Assembly (NCBI GenBank): GCA_937136425.1
Contig: CAKZON010000006.1
Coordinates: forward strand, 1-64,000
Length of the DNA stretch: 64,000 bases
Direction: 5' to 3'
Source: an uncultured Crocinitomix sp.
GTDB taxonomy: Bacteria; Bacteroidota; Bacteroidia; Flavobacteriales_D; Crocinitomicaceae
Position numbers and translations under genes: made by a program. Positions 18,801 through 26,996 of this stretch are shown one piece after another (the stretch's first letter is position 1; each line of letters begins with the position of its first letter). Under the pieces are notes generated by a model. That model had not been told where the DNA came from, searched no databases, and saw nothing but the letters and a program-made list of their open reading frames with translations.

Positions 18801-18849
18801 GTAACAATAATAGCAATGCTATTAAAGGTTTAATAAATAGACTTTTCAT
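12859..18849 (-). CDS. Giant secreted repeat adhesin with T9SS type B (gliding-motility-associated) domain
   Basis: A 1996-residue secreted protein. The signal peptide (MKSLFIKPLIALLLLLPAFTQS) is followed by a roughly 300-residue N-terminal domain (from IIGTSAYMIGDNVEIGIND) that I do not recognise, shared with the neighbour at 19354-23430. Several Ig-like modules follow, then sixteen tandem 73-residue units (each with a CxGe..tLtGsGAGiGG..-WDGGvTDGV-TYTVTGTDaNGC core), two PKD domains (YEWNFGDG and YEWTFGDGSG), and a C-terminal gliding-motility-associated domain (IPNTFTPDGDSYNE, FNRWGEMVFES, DGVYIWKMEF). That last domain is a T9SS type B sorting signal, usually used by SprB-like surface adhesins. 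An extracellular adhesin role is inferred. Each repeat has two cysteines, probably a disulfide. It ends at the shared terminator with yebC. Confidence 0.95.
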   Translation of the reverse strand: MKSLFIKPLIALLLLLPAFTQSQIIGTSAYMIGDNVEIGINDAGHEGAPLLGTSHNRSDAWVGSPVYFGFVANPQLDGWVNYDGDFFTPGSPENGFGLEISGINYHNNASGSLEDIAGSISGYDLDGDCMSVVWDGTIGDIDVHIVYRLITTELYYTTEVTLTNTGLTDYTDIYYYRNLDPDNNVTLSFDYTTQNTIVEQPDPGCEKALVTATSAVPWGSYIGLGAIGENFRVTHGGFANRDASDIWNGLGGLTSAEGATVFADQAISLGYRVESLPASESETFLFTVVLNEASIDAAISSLYYFDYVGGGGIIDECDPVIDTVETCAGIPVEISVDGPNADDYTWAWTPPGGLDITIGPTVNASPAVTTTYTVTGTPGVLCLSSTIEKSIVVEIMPSPIIDIVDPGPQCGEFDLTTLVVNDLGGVDSPIIEFYSVIPDSIDQVDGIWPSDIMLPGDIVYVMLGDTSLGCFDVELLTIDWTIPPNAGLDNTETLCNSLGASVDLNTLLSGADPGGVWEETTASGTFNPITGVFNVDGLPAGDYTFIYIASNLPCPNDTADFTITVNAVPIINAGADDAICVGESITLTGSGAGIGGTYAWDGGVTDGVAFTPGATATYTVTGTDANGCVNTDDVTITVNPLPVIDAGVDDAICIGESVTLTGSGAGIGGTYDWDGGVTNGVAFTPAATATYTVTGTDANGCVNTDAITITVNPLPIIDAGADDAICVGESITLTGSGAGIGGAYAWDGGVTNGVAFTPGATATYTVTGTDANGCENTDDVTITVNPLPIIDAGADDEICVGESITLTGSGAGIGGTYAWDGGVTDGIEFTPGATATYTVTGTDANGCVNTDDVTITVNPLPVIDAGVDDAICAGESVTLTGSGAGIGGTYDWDGGVTDGVVFTPGATATYTVTGTDANGCVNTDDVTITVNPLPIIDAGLDHAVCIGSPTVLTGSGAGIGGTYVWDGGVTDGVAFIPAATATYTVTGTDANGCVGSDEVTVTVNLLLAVDAGPDVAICIGDEVTLEGSGAGIGGTYVWDGGVTDGVAFTPVATATYTVTGTDVNGCENTDDVIVTVNPLPIIDAGLDHAVCLGDGTTLTGAGAGIGGSYVWDGGVTDGVAFTPVATTTYTVTGTDANGCANTDDVTITVNPLPIIDAGLDHAVCLGDETTLSGSGAGVGGTYTWDGGITDGVAFTPAATATYIVTGTDANGCENTDDVTVTVNPLPIIDAGLDHAVCLGDETALTGSGAGIGGTYTWDGGITDGVAFTPVATATYIVTGIDANGCVNTDDVTVTVNPLPIIDAGLDHAVCFGDETTLNGVGAGIDGTYTWDGGITDGVAFIPAVTATYTVTGTDANGCENTDDVTVTVNPLPIIDAGLDHAVCIGDETTLAGTGAGIGGTYIWDGGITDGVAFTPAATATYTVTGTDANGCVDSDEVTVTVNLLLAVDAGPDHAICIGDETTLIGSGAGIGGVYVWDGGVTDGVAFTPGATATYTVTGTDVNGCENTDDVIVTVNPLPIIDAGLDHAVCIGDATTLNGSGAGIGGVYVWDGGVTDGVAFIPAATATYTVTGTDANGCENTDDVVVTVNPLPAVDAGDDVTLCVGDWVTLTGSGAGPGADYLWTGGGIDGVAFSPGITDDYEVTGTDESGCVNTDEVTVTVNPLPIIDAGLDQEVCAGDGVTLEGSGAGIGGSYVWDGGISDGIEFVPGGTTTYTVTGTDENGCVGTDDATVVVIPLPNVSFMADELIGCAPMAVNFSSLIDGVTYEWNFGDGAEGTTSSVSHTFANAGLYDVTLTITTAEGCEGTMTYEGYIDIVEPPIASFSYSPYEITVMDTRVSFVNESLYADSYEWTFGDGSGVNNEVDPDHVYPSVGDVHYTVQLTAYSDYGCQDMVEQIIEVKDVMIYHIPNTFTPDGDSYNESFKPQFISGLDIYDYHLMVFNRWGEMVFESFNADYGWDGFYGNMGLVDDGVYIWKMEFGETMSDKKHYVDGHVTVLK
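13642..17145 (-). repeat. Tandem array: 16 units of 219 bp (73 residues)
   Basis: Sixteen in-frame units with no length variation cover 3504 bp. The unit starts PIIDAG and ends VTVNPL. Units are numbered from the protein N-terminus (17145 downward). A higher-order pattern is clear. Units 2 and 5 share the rare PVIDAGVDDAIC and TYDWDGG forms and a long identical DNA block (16241 and 16898, exactly 657 bp or 3 units apart). Units 6-8 and 12-14 share the rare SDEVTVTVNLL-LAVDAGPD junction and TDVNGC (14513 and 15827, exactly 1314 bp or 6 units apart). Units 15 and 16 are the most divergent. Confidence 0.97.
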
Positions 18850-18978
18850 TTATACTAATTAGTTGGTTGATACTAATTGGTTTCCCTTGCAAGGATTTAG
18901 AAAAGTAATAGTAATGGGAGCTGAAATACTTTTAATTTAATCAAGAATTTTGAGTGCAAAATGCCGTCTCAAAATTTA

Positions 18979-19086
18979 TTGCCATTGTCAAATATCTGGC
19001 AAAAGTTTTTGAATATTTCTGAAAGGAGTGAATTGCAGATCACAATTCAACTTTTTGGGATTTTTTTGAAATTCGGAAATTCCGAA
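18979..19086. promoter_or_regulatory. Three clustered inverted repeats upstream of the giant adhesin gene
   Basis: TTGCCA (18979-18984) pairs with TGGCAA (18997-19002). GAATTG (19030-19035) pairs with CAATTC (19043-19048). TTCGGAA (19072-19078) pairs with TTCCGAA (19080-19086) around one central A. Centres are about 48 and 40 bases apart. They could be operator sites or RNA hairpins in a long leader; which is unknown. Confidence 0.4.
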
Positions 19087-19301
19087 AGTTAGTAGTTGGT
19101 CATTCATTGGTTGGGGTATTAATTGCATTGCAATGTACTAAGAAGTTTTATCCCTACTTGTTCTATTTAACACAATTAGATGAAAAGTGTTTAATTCATG
19201 ACAAAATACAATTTTTCTCCGACGAATAATTTTATGTAACAACTTGTTTTATATATAGTTTAATATTTTTTGAAAATAAACCAGTACACTTTTGGACATA
19301 A

Positions 19302-19336
19302 AAAAGAGGCAACTAAAATGTATTAGCTGCCTCTTT
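19302..19336 (-). terminator. Intrinsic terminator after the 1358-residue adhesin gene
   Basis: GAGGCAACTAA and TTAGCTGCCTC form an 11-bp stem with one mismatch and a short AT loop, flanked by A- and T-runs. It starts 18 bases beyond the stop at 19354, read on the minus strand, where the trailing run is T-rich. Confidence 0.85.
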
Positions 19337-19353
19337 CACCAAATTAATAATTG

Positions 19354-22300
19354 TTATTTCAACACGGTCACATGTCCATCAACGTAGTGTTTTTTATCAC
19401 TCATTGTTTCTCCAAATTCCATTTTCCAAATATAGACTCCGTCATCAACTAATCCTTGGCTTCCGTAGAATCCATCCCATCCAAAATCAGAATTAAAGGA
19501 CTCAAACACCATTTCACCCCATCTATTAAAAATCATTAAATGATAATCATAGATATCTAATCCCGACATGAACTCTGGTTTGAACGATTCATTAAAAGAA
19601 TCTCCATCAGGCGTAAATGTATTTGGAATATGATAAATCATTATGTCCTTAATGTTTATCACTTGTTCCACAACATCTTCACATCCATTTGAATTATGTG
19701 CGGTTAAGGTTACTAAATAATTTCTGTCACCAATTGGAGGATACATATGCTCGGGGTCAACATCATTACTTGTAGCAGACGCGTCTCCAAAAGTCCATTC
19801 ATATGAATCTGCATGTAAAGATGAGTTAGAGAAGTACACTCTGGTATCCATTACATCAATCTCATATGGAGAATATGAAAATTGAGCTATTGGCGTATTC
19901 GTAATATCGATATAGTTTTCATATGTCACTGTAGACACGCAACCTTCACTTGACGTAATGGTTAGTGTAATATCATATAAGCCTGCATATAAAAATGTAT
20001 GCCCTGGTCCATCACTTGTTCCTGAAGAGCCATCTCCAAATTCCCATTCGAATTCAGTTCCTGGCTCAAGAGCTGTGAAGTTAACATATAATGGGGCACA
20101 TCCAATCAATTCATCCGCAGTGAATGTAACTAATGGTAATGGATTAACTGTTACATCAACATCATCCGTGCTTACACATCCATTTGCATCTGTTCCTGTT
20201 ACGGTATAGGTTGCAGTTATGCCTGGAGTAAATGGCACCCCATCTATTCCTCCGCCAGTCCATAAATATCCAGCTCCAATTCCTGCACCAGAACCTGTTA
20301 AAATAACCATTTCACCTGCACAAACTGCAATATCAGGTCCTGCACTAACATCTGGGATTGGGTTCACTGTCACAATTGCTGCATCTGTATTAACACAACC
20401 ATTTGCATCTGTTCCGGTTACGGTATAAGTTGCGGTTGCTAATGGTGTAAACGAAACTCCATCCGTAATACCACCATCCCACAAATAAACGCCTCCAACA
20501 CCTGCGCCAGAAGCTATTAATGTAACAGGATCACCGTCGCAAACAGCAACATCAGGCCCTGCATCAATCACAGGTAAAGGATTTACAGTAACCATCACAT
20601 CATCTGTATTAACACAACCATTAATATCTGTTCCTGTAACTGTATAAGTATCTGTAGCAGCAGGATCAAATGGAACACCATCTACTCCACCGCCAGTCCA
20701 AAGATACCCTGCTCCGATTCCTGCTCCGGCACCAGTGAGAGTAACCATGTCTCCAATACAAATTTCAACATCTGGTCCAGCCTCTACAATAGGTAAAGGA
20801 TTAACTGTTACCTCAATATCATCTGTATTTAAACATCCATTTGCATCTGTTCCGGTTACGGTATAAGTAGCGGTAGCAAGTGGTGTAAATGCAACACCAT
20901 CTGTAATGCCACCGTCCCACACATAAACTCCTCCAACACCTGCACCTGCACCTGTTAAAGTTGCTAGATCGTCATCACATACTGCAAAATCTGCCCCAGC
21001 ATCAACAGCAGGTAAAGGATTAACTGTTACCTCAATATCATCTGTATTTTCACAACCATTTGCATCTGTTCCAGTTACAGTATAAGTTGTAGTAGCCAAT
21101 GGTGTAAATGCAACACCATCTGTAACACCACCATCCCATATATAAACTCCTCCAACACCTGCTCCTGTACCTGTTAAGGTTGCTAGATCACCGTCACAAA
21201 CAGCAAAATCTACTCCAGCATCTACGACTGGCAAAGGATTTACAGTAACTGTAATATCATCTGTATTAATACATCCATTTGCATCTGTTCCGGTTACGGT
21301 ATAAGTAGCGGTTGCTCCAGGTGCAAATGCTACACCATCTGTTACGCCACCGTCCCAAATATATGATCCTCCAACTCCAGCACCAGCACCAGTTAATGTA
21401 CACATATCTCCATCACAAATATCAAAATCTTCACCCGCATCAATTATAGGGTTTGGAAGTATTGTTACTGTAAAATCTGCAACATCTGGCACACATGGTG
21501 GATCTGCGTCAACTGTATAAGTGAAAGTATAATCACCAGCTGCAAGCCCACTTCCGTCGAAGATACCAGTTACAGGATTAAATTGTCCACTTGCCGTTGT
21601 CTCCAACCAAGTTCCAATTCCATTATTACCATCTAATAAATCATCTAAATCTGTAGTCGTTCCATCCGTATTACAAATGCTTGTAGTACCATCTAATCCA
21701 GCCAATGCTTCAAGATTGATTGTTATAACCATCTCAGCAGTATCATCCTCACAAGGATCTAAACCAAGAGCAATGTATTGAAAAGTATAGACTCCAGGGT
21801 CTACGCCTCCTGCAGTTAAAACACCAGTTGGATCATCAAATCCTCCAGAAAGTACAACAGAAATTTCAGACCAAATCCCATCAGGATCCGCTCCAACTAA
21901 TAAGGTATTTAAATCTAAGGCAGAACCTGCATCATTACACAATATTTCTGCATTATCAGGACCAGCGACTGCACCTCCACTAAAATCAATCACAACTGGC
22001 TCAACGTCATAGCAGCCCGTAATTGGATTTGCCATTAAAACATAAACTACATCTCCGGGCCCCATAAAATCTCCAACCCATAATCCATCCACCTGATCAA
22101 CACTATCAGGAATGACATCATAAAAACTAATATCAACGGGGCTTCCCTCAAGATTATTAAGAACTAATGTTGTCAAATCAAAATCGCCACATTGTGGCCC
22201 AGGGTCTATTATTTCTATTATAGGTGAAGGCGTTATTTCTACAATAATTGTTTTTTCAATTGTTGCGGATAAACAAATAGGTGCAGGAGTTCCTGTAACC

Positions 22301-23430
22301 GTATATTCTGTTGTTACTAATGGTGATGCGTTTACAGTTGGACCGTCAACAATATCTAATCCAGTTGGTGGAGACCATGTCCAAACATAATCTTCAGCAC
22401 TTGGACCATCAACTGTAAGTTCTACTGGAATTCCAGCACAAGTATATGCTGTATCAACAACGGGCGCACATTCATCAATGACACCTCCACCACCAACATA
22501 ATCAAAGTAATAAAGACTGGCAATTGCTGCATCAATTTGAGAGGCATCTAATACCACAGTAAATAGAAAAGTTTCTGGCACGCCAACATCTAAATCCGTT
22601 CTATAGCTTAATGAGATTGCTTGATCAGCAAAAACTGTTGCTCCAGTTGTTCCTGTTAAACCTCCTATTCCGTTCCAAATATTAGAAGCATCTCTATTGG
22701 CAAAACCACCATAAGATACTCTAAAATCTTCACCGATTGCACCTAATCCAATGTATGAATCCCATGGGCCAGTTTGAGTAGCTGTTACCAATGCTTTTTC
22801 ACAGGTTGGAGTTGGTTGTGCAACAACAGTATTTTGAGTTCCATATCCTCCTCCAATTGTTACATTATTGTCAGGATCTAAATTTCTATAATAATATACA
22901 TCCGTCAAATCCCCTCCACCAGTATTAGTAAGGGTAACTTCAGTTGTATAATATAGTTCTGTCGTAATTAAACGATATACAATATGAACTTCAACGTTTG
23001 CAATTTCTCCATCCCACTCAACAAAAATACAGTCTCCTTCAACATTATAACTTGAAATAGAACCTGGAATTTGCTCCAATGATCCTGAGGCATTATTAGA
23101 ATAGTTAATACCTCCAATTTCTAATCCGAATCCATTTTCAGGTGAACCTGGTGTAAAAAAATCGCCGTCATAATTTCCCCATCCATCTAATTGCGGGTTT
23201 GCTACGAATCCAAAGTAAACAGGAGAACCAAGAGCTTGATTTGAGCGATTATTGGAAGCAATTTGGCGGGGAGCACCTTCGTGTCCGGCATCATTGATTC
23301 CAATCTCTACATTATCGCCATAAATATAAGCACTTGTTCCTACTAGTTGACCAAAGACTGAGGAGTCTCCGATCCACGCGACCAGCAGCAGAAATAAAAT
23401 TTTAATGTAATGTTCTTTCATAGTTTTCAT
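19354..23430 (-). CDS. Giant secreted repeat adhesin, paralogue of the 1996-residue protein
   Basis: A 1358-residue secreted protein with the same architecture as its neighbour. It has a signal peptide (hydrophobic 9-27, ending VFGQ) and an unrecognised N-terminal domain of about 300 residues starting LVGTSAYIYGDNVEIGIND. Ig-like modules with the GADPDGIWSE type follow, then six 73-residue repeats, two PKD domains (FEWEFGDGSSG, YEWTFGDAS), and a gliding-motility-associated T9SS type B C-terminus (IPNTFTPDGDSFNES, FNRWGEMVFES). The last 95 residues are almost identical to those of the neighbour, while the repeat number differs (6 against 16). This suggests tandem gene duplication followed by repeat expansion. 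A second ATG (codon 4) is a possible alternative start. Confidence 0.95.
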   Translation of the reverse strand: MKTMKEHYIKILFLLLVAWIGDSSVFGQLVGTSAYIYGDNVEIGINDAGHEGAPRQIASNNRSNQALGSPVYFGFVANPQLDGWGNYDGDFFTPGSPENGFGLEIGGINYSNNASGSLEQIPGSISSYNVEGDCIFVEWDGEIANVEVHIVYRLITTELYYTTEVTLTNTGGGDLTDVYYYRNLDPDNNVTIGGGYGTQNTVVAQPTPTCEKALVTATQTGPWDSYIGLGAIGEDFRVSYGGFANRDASNIWNGIGGLTGTTGATVFADQAISLSYRTDLDVGVPETFLFTVVLDASQIDAAIASLYYFDYVGGGGVIDECAPVVDTAYTCAGIPVELTVDGPSAEDYVWTWSPPTGLDIVDGPTVNASPLVTTEYTVTGTPAPICLSATIEKTIIVEITPSPIIEIIDPGPQCGDFDLTTLVLNNLEGSPVDISFYDVIPDSVDQVDGLWVGDFMGPGDVVYVLMANPITGCYDVEPVVIDFSGGAVAGPDNAEILCNDAGSALDLNTLLVGADPDGIWSEISVVLSGGFDDPTGVLTAGGVDPGVYTFQYIALGLDPCEDDTAEMVITINLEALAGLDGTTSICNTDGTTTDLDDLLDGNNGIGTWLETTASGQFNPVTGIFDGSGLAAGDYTFTYTVDADPPCVPDVADFTVTILPNPIIDAGEDFDICDGDMCTLTGAGAGVGGSYIWDGGVTDGVAFAPGATATYTVTGTDANGCINTDDITVTVNPLPVVDAGVDFAVCDGDLATLTGTGAGVGGVYIWDGGVTDGVAFTPLATTTYTVTGTDANGCENTDDIEVTVNPLPAVDAGADFAVCDDDLATLTGAGAGVGGVYVWDGGITDGVAFTPLATATYTVTGTDANGCLNTDDIEVTVNPLPIVEAGPDVEICIGDMVTLTGAGAGIGAGYLWTGGGVDGVPFDPAATDTYTVTGTDINGCVNTDDVMVTVNPLPVIDAGPDVAVCDGDPVTLIASGAGVGGVYLWDGGITDGVSFTPLATATYTVTGTDANGCVNTDAAIVTVNPIPDVSAGPDIAVCAGEMVILTGSGAGIGAGYLWTGGGIDGVPFTPGITATYTVTGTDANGCVSTDDVDVTVNPLPLVTFTADELIGCAPLYVNFTALEPGTEFEWEFGDGSSGTSDGPGHTFLYAGLYDITLTITSSEGCVSTVTYENYIDITNTPIAQFSYSPYEIDVMDTRVYFSNSSLHADSYEWTFGDASATSNDVDPEHMYPPIGDRNYLVTLTAHNSNGCEDVVEQVINIKDIMIYHIPNTFTPDGDSFNESFKPEFMSGLDIYDYHLMIFNRWGEMVFESFNSDFGWDGFYGSQGLVDDGVYIWKMEFGETMSDKKHYVDGHVTVLK
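20137..21450 (-). repeat. Tandem array: 6 units of 219 bp (73 residues)
   Basis: Six in-frame 73-residue units of the same family as the 16-unit array, exactly 1314 bp. Two of the units (4 and 6) carry the variant core GAGYLWTGGG in place of GG.Y.WDGG, as does unit 15 of the larger array (DYLWTGGG). Sequence divergence between units is higher than in the larger array, which argues for an older, less homogenised set. Confidence 0.95.
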
Positions 23431-23515
23431 TTGATAGTTGGTAATACTCTTATTCTATAGATTTAATAGATAAATGTCATTGAGGTGCCCAAAAGCTCCT
23501 TAATTAAAATTTATA

Positions 23516-23869
23516 CTAAAGTCCGCAAAGGCTGTTCACGTAATCATTCCACCAAACAATGTCTTTTGGTGAAGATGTACGATCTAAATGGACATGGAGA
23601 AAAGCTGTTTGAGCAGCATAGTCCACGGAGTAGGTTAAAAGATTGTTGGAAATAAATCCGAATTTGTTTACTGCTTCCAGTTCAGTCAAAAGATTCAAGT
23701 GACTAATATCAATAGAATAGTATTCGGAAATTGGTGAATCGACGTCCAAACTAACGCAGTATTCTTCCGACACTGTGGCAGTTCCATAATCGATTTCATC
23801 TTGAGCTAAAACACTCGCTGGAGCTAGCATAAATGCCCAAAAAATGGGAGTCATTAAAAGGTATTTCAT
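23516..23869 (-). CDS. Small secreted protein of unknown function
   Basis: A 117-residue protein with a signal peptide (MKYLLMTPIFWAFMLAPASVLA, cut before QDE). The mature part has just two cysteines, Cys37 and Cys115, near its two ends, so a single disulfide closing the fold is plausible. No family recognised. It has no T9SS sorting domain. It lies 85 bases upstream of the 1358-residue adhesin gene on the same strand, so it could be co-transcribed with it. Confidence 0.7.
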   Translation of the reverse strand: MKYLLMTPIFWAFMLAPASVLAQDEIDYGTATVSEEYCVSLDVDSPISEYYSIDISHLNLLTELEAVNKFGFISNNLLTYSVDYAAQTAFLHVHLDRTSSPKDIVWWNDYVNSLCGL

Positions 23870-24066
23870 TGGTTAGGGTATCAGTTGGTTACACTAACTT
23901 ACAAAAAATCTTTTGTTAAACATGAATCATTTCGACGAAATGTTTGTTAAGAAATCAACCGAACAGGCGTTAACCCCTTCATTCAATCGGTTTAGACACA
24001 GTTTATTAAAATAAAAAAAAACTATGCTAGCCTAGTAATTTTCGATAAATGGTAGCAAAAAAATGA

Positions 24067-24630
24067 TTAACTGATTATTTCGTTTAATTCATTTTTGAGA
24101 AAATTGACAGCTTGTTCGGTAGGTTGATCCTTTAATTGGGCTGTAATTTCAAAAACGCCCTTACTTAAATCATTTGCTAATGCAGTAGGTTCCATTTTGG
24201 TAGCTGCCATGTTAATTATTTTAAGAATTTCTTCTTTACTTGACTGAACACGCGCCCAAGCTTCAGGAGAAATGAAAATTTGCTGCGCGAGATTATGTTC
24301 ATACTCTTGACGAACATTATCAATCAATTTTTGCTGAAATGCACGAGCTGGCAACCCTGGATTATTCAACCGCATGATCATATTATTTGGAGCAATTCGC
24401 TCTAAGAATAATACCATACGCTGATATGCTTCTACTTGCAACGGAAAAAAGTGCTTTTTCAAATCTGCCGGAGGTGCCTTTTTAACATCCTTATTACCTA
24501 CAAAGGCTAACTTATTTTTTTCGCGCTGAACCTCAACCCATTTATTAGTAAAATAGTAGACCGCACCGAAGAAAACGATTGAAGGAACGATATATAATGC
24601 GAACTGAAATATTAACTCGGTGGTTGACAT
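24067..24630 (-). CDS. Conserved single-span membrane protein
   Basis: A 187-residue protein with one N-terminal membrane helix (about 8-28, FQFALYIVPSIVFFGAVYYF) and a helical cytoplasmic part with FFPLQVEAYQRMVLFLERI and LIDNVRQEYEHNLAQQIFIS. It resembles a conserved, uncharacterised Flavobacteriia membrane protein family (I think the one catalogued as DUF7935) but I cannot assign a function. It stands between secreted-protein genes with no obvious link to them. Confidence 0.7.
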   Translation of the reverse strand: MSTTELIFQFALYIVPSIVFFGAVYYFTNKWVEVQREKNKLAFVGNKDVKKAPPADLKKHFFPLQVEAYQRMVLFLERIAPNNMIMRLNNPGLPARAFQQKLIDNVRQEYEHNLAQQIFISPEAWARVQSSKEEILKIINMAATKMEPTALANDLSKGVFEITAQLKDQPTEQAVNFLKNELNEIIS

Positions 24631-24742
24631 AATTTAATTTTTTACAATGATAACTATTCTAATGATTAAATACAATGAGATGAAAAAGTAACAGATGGAT
24701 GTTTTTAATAGGCTATTGTTAGCACCGAAGAATTAAGAAATA

Positions 24743-26965
24743 TTATTTCATTTGATACTGCCAAACACCTCTACCGAACAGTCCTATCGTAACAATTTTT
24801 TCTTTTTCATTATAATCGAGTCCATAAACTTTACAATGCGGCAACCCTTTGCCCAATTCATTCCAACGTGATTTCCCTCTGAGCAAACGCCCATTTCCAT
24901 AATAAACGCCTGTTGAAGTACCAACCAATAACATACCGCCGTTGGTTCTACTATACACCAAATTATAACGCCCACCTGTAGCTTTAGGCATATTTTTAGT
25001 AATGTCAATTTCTCTTTTCAATGAATGCCTGTGATTATCAGAATAACGCAGCATATATACTAACCCTTTATCACCAAAAATTGACTCCGGATTTTGTTTC
25101 CCTCGGGTATATGTCATATAAATTTTATTTCTGTTCACTCCATCAATTGCTACATCACCAATCCATGAATTATTTGGATGCTTAATTTCATACCAAGATG
25201 AAATGATCTCTTCAGGTGTTTCATTTAACTTATCAGTCCGGAAAAGGCGGTGATTTGTTTTTTTATTGCCTTTCGCATCATTGGTATACTCAAGGACATA
25301 GGCAATTAGAACATTAGGATGGTATTGCGAATTAAAAAGTCCATAAACTTTATAGGATTTCAACTGATGACTTAGGTTGAAATCTGAAATAATTTCAACA
25401 CTCTTTCTTTCCAAAGGATTTTTAGTTCTACAAACATTTATGTTTCCCTTATTAATACCTGCTTTTTGTATGAAATTAAAATAAACGGTTGTCGAATTAA
25501 ATGGGTCAAGTACGGCCGCATTTTCCCACCCGGCAGACTTAATATTGTTTAAACTATGTAGGTTTCGTTTTTGCTTTTTAGAAGTGTCACTCGAAAAATA
25601 CAACCCTCCTCCCACAAATTGATTTGAGGTGTAAACCACACCTTGATCCGTTGGGTCGATAAGTGGAATTAATCCATCTCCCCCATTTATTGTTCTCCAA
25701 TAATATTGCCCGTTTTGATCAAAGTCTGCCAAAACCATACTACCATCATGATAACAGCCAATAGCAATTTGATTAGCATCTTGAGCAGAAACAGCAAGCC
25801 CCATTACTTCTGCTACGCCCAAATTATCGCTTTTATTTTCCCAATCTTGTCCCCCGTTTTCAGATATAAAAACGCCACCATGCGTAGCAAAATATATTTT
25901 GAAAGGATTAAAAGGGTCATAGGCTATAAACTCAACATCAACATGATATCCAGAACCAAGTGATCCCATTTTATCATAAGGTGGAACCCATTTCCTTACC
26001 TTTGTTGAGTAACCAAAATAAAAATCATCAGGCTGATGAGGAGAGACAGCAAAAGTGTGCCCACTACCAAAACCAATACGTTGATTTTTTAGTAAAACAA
26101 AAATTGAATCTTGTTTTATATCTAAAACGCATAATTCATCTTTTCCTTTTACGAAATCTTTTGCCACCAATAATCTGTCATTCTGAGGTTCAATGGTTAG
26201 ATTTCTCATTGGGCGAGTTTCTGATGCCATTGATTTCATTTTCTCAAATTTTGAAAAATCATCTTGATCAAATCGTAAAATATTCCATTTCCCTTTAAAG
26301 AAATTAGTCAAGTACATTTCTCCATCTATAAAATCTAGATCATAAACCCAACCATTTACATTTGGCACACGCTTCCACTTTACGTAATCCTCCATGCAAT
26401 CTTCAGTATAATAAAATCCTTCAGATGTTATTACAAGTAAAAGGTTTGGATTATCAGGATGAAATCGGGTACCGTAAATTTTCAATTGAGGATATCCAGC
26501 AAAATCTTTGTAATCTCCAATTACTTCCCATTTTTCTCCTTTATTTTTAGAACGTAATAGTCCTCCAGATTTTCCGATTTTTCCAGGTTTACCATTATCT
26601 CCTTTTTCATTGGAACAGGCAAACCAAACGTTTTCATCTGTTGGGTAAAAATCAGCCCAAGCACATCCCGTAAAAGGCCAAGCATCTGACCCTGAATTAA
26701 CCCAAGAGTCTCCTCCATTTTCAGAGAAAAACAAACCACCATGTAATGAACCTGCTAGTAAATACCCTTCCTTTTTTTGATAAACTCTTATAAATTCTAT
26801 TGGACCAACTCCTGCATCTCCTCTGAACTTTGGATTTGTAGGATATTTATTTGGTCCGATTGAAACCCATTCATTATTAAATCCTGTTAATTGACCAAAG
26901 GATAAGAAGGAGAAAAGAAGGAGGAGCAAAGTGATTATTTTCCTAAAATCTATGTACATAAGCAC
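24743..26965 (-). CDS. Secreted Asp-box (BNR-type) beta-propeller protein
   Basis: A 740-residue protein with an N-terminal signal (MLMYIDFRKIITLLLLLFSFLSFGQ). Repeated Asp-box motifs are visible: FSENGGDSWVN, SKNKGEKWEV and ISENGGQDWEN. These belong to sortilin/sialidase-type or photosystem-II-stability-like propellers. The C-terminus (VTIGLFGRGVWQYQMK) ends within the last blade; there is no T9SS type A or B sorting domain, so export route is not evident beyond Sec. It follows the 868-residue lectin-like gene by 31 bases in the same direction, so the two probably form an operon. Ligand unknown; sialidase catalytic residues were not seen. Confidence 0.82.
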   Translation of the reverse strand: MLMYIDFRKIITLLLLLFSFLSFGQLTGFNNEWVSIGPNKYPTNPKFRGDAGVGPIEFIRVYQKKEGYLLAGSLHGGLFFSENGGDSWVNSGSDAWPFTGCAWADFYPTDENVWFACSNEKGDNGKPGKIGKSGGLLRSKNKGEKWEVIGDYKDFAGYPQLKIYGTRFHPDNPNLLLVITSEGFYYTEDCMEDYVKWKRVPNVNGWVYDLDFIDGEMYLTNFFKGKWNILRFDQDDFSKFEKMKSMASETRPMRNLTIEPQNDRLLVAKDFVKGKDELCVLDIKQDSIFVLLKNQRIGFGSGHTFAVSPHQPDDFYFGYSTKVRKWVPPYDKMGSLGSGYHVDVEFIAYDPFNPFKIYFATHGGVFISENGGQDWENKSDNLGVAEVMGLAVSAQDANQIAIGCYHDGSMVLADFDQNGQYYWRTINGGDGLIPLIDPTDQGVVYTSNQFVGGGLYFSSDTSKKQKRNLHSLNNIKSAGWENAAVLDPFNSTTVYFNFIQKAGINKGNINVCRTKNPLERKSVEIISDFNLSHQLKSYKVYGLFNSQYHPNVLIAYVLEYTNDAKGNKKTNHRLFRTDKLNETPEEIISSWYEIKHPNNSWIGDVAIDGVNRNKIYMTYTRGKQNPESIFGDKGLVYMLRYSDNHRHSLKREIDITKNMPKATGGRYNLVYSRTNGGMLLVGTSTGVYYGNGRLLRGKSRWNELGKGLPHCKVYGLDYNEKEKIVTIGLFGRGVWQYQMK

Positions 26966-26996
26966 ATAAATTTACTGCTTTTAAATGAAATGTGAA

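Larger units (their letters stand above)
18850..19353. other. Intergenic region between the two giant adhesin genes
   Basis: Five hundred and four bases without a credible gene. It contains a terminator for the upstream adhesin (19302-19336) and three inverted repeats between 18979 and 19086 (annotated separately) that lie 130-237 bases upstream of the start of the 1996-residue adhesin gene. No full TAnnTTTG promoter element was found on the minus strand here; GTATTTTG at about 19203-19210 is one base short. Confidence 0.75.
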
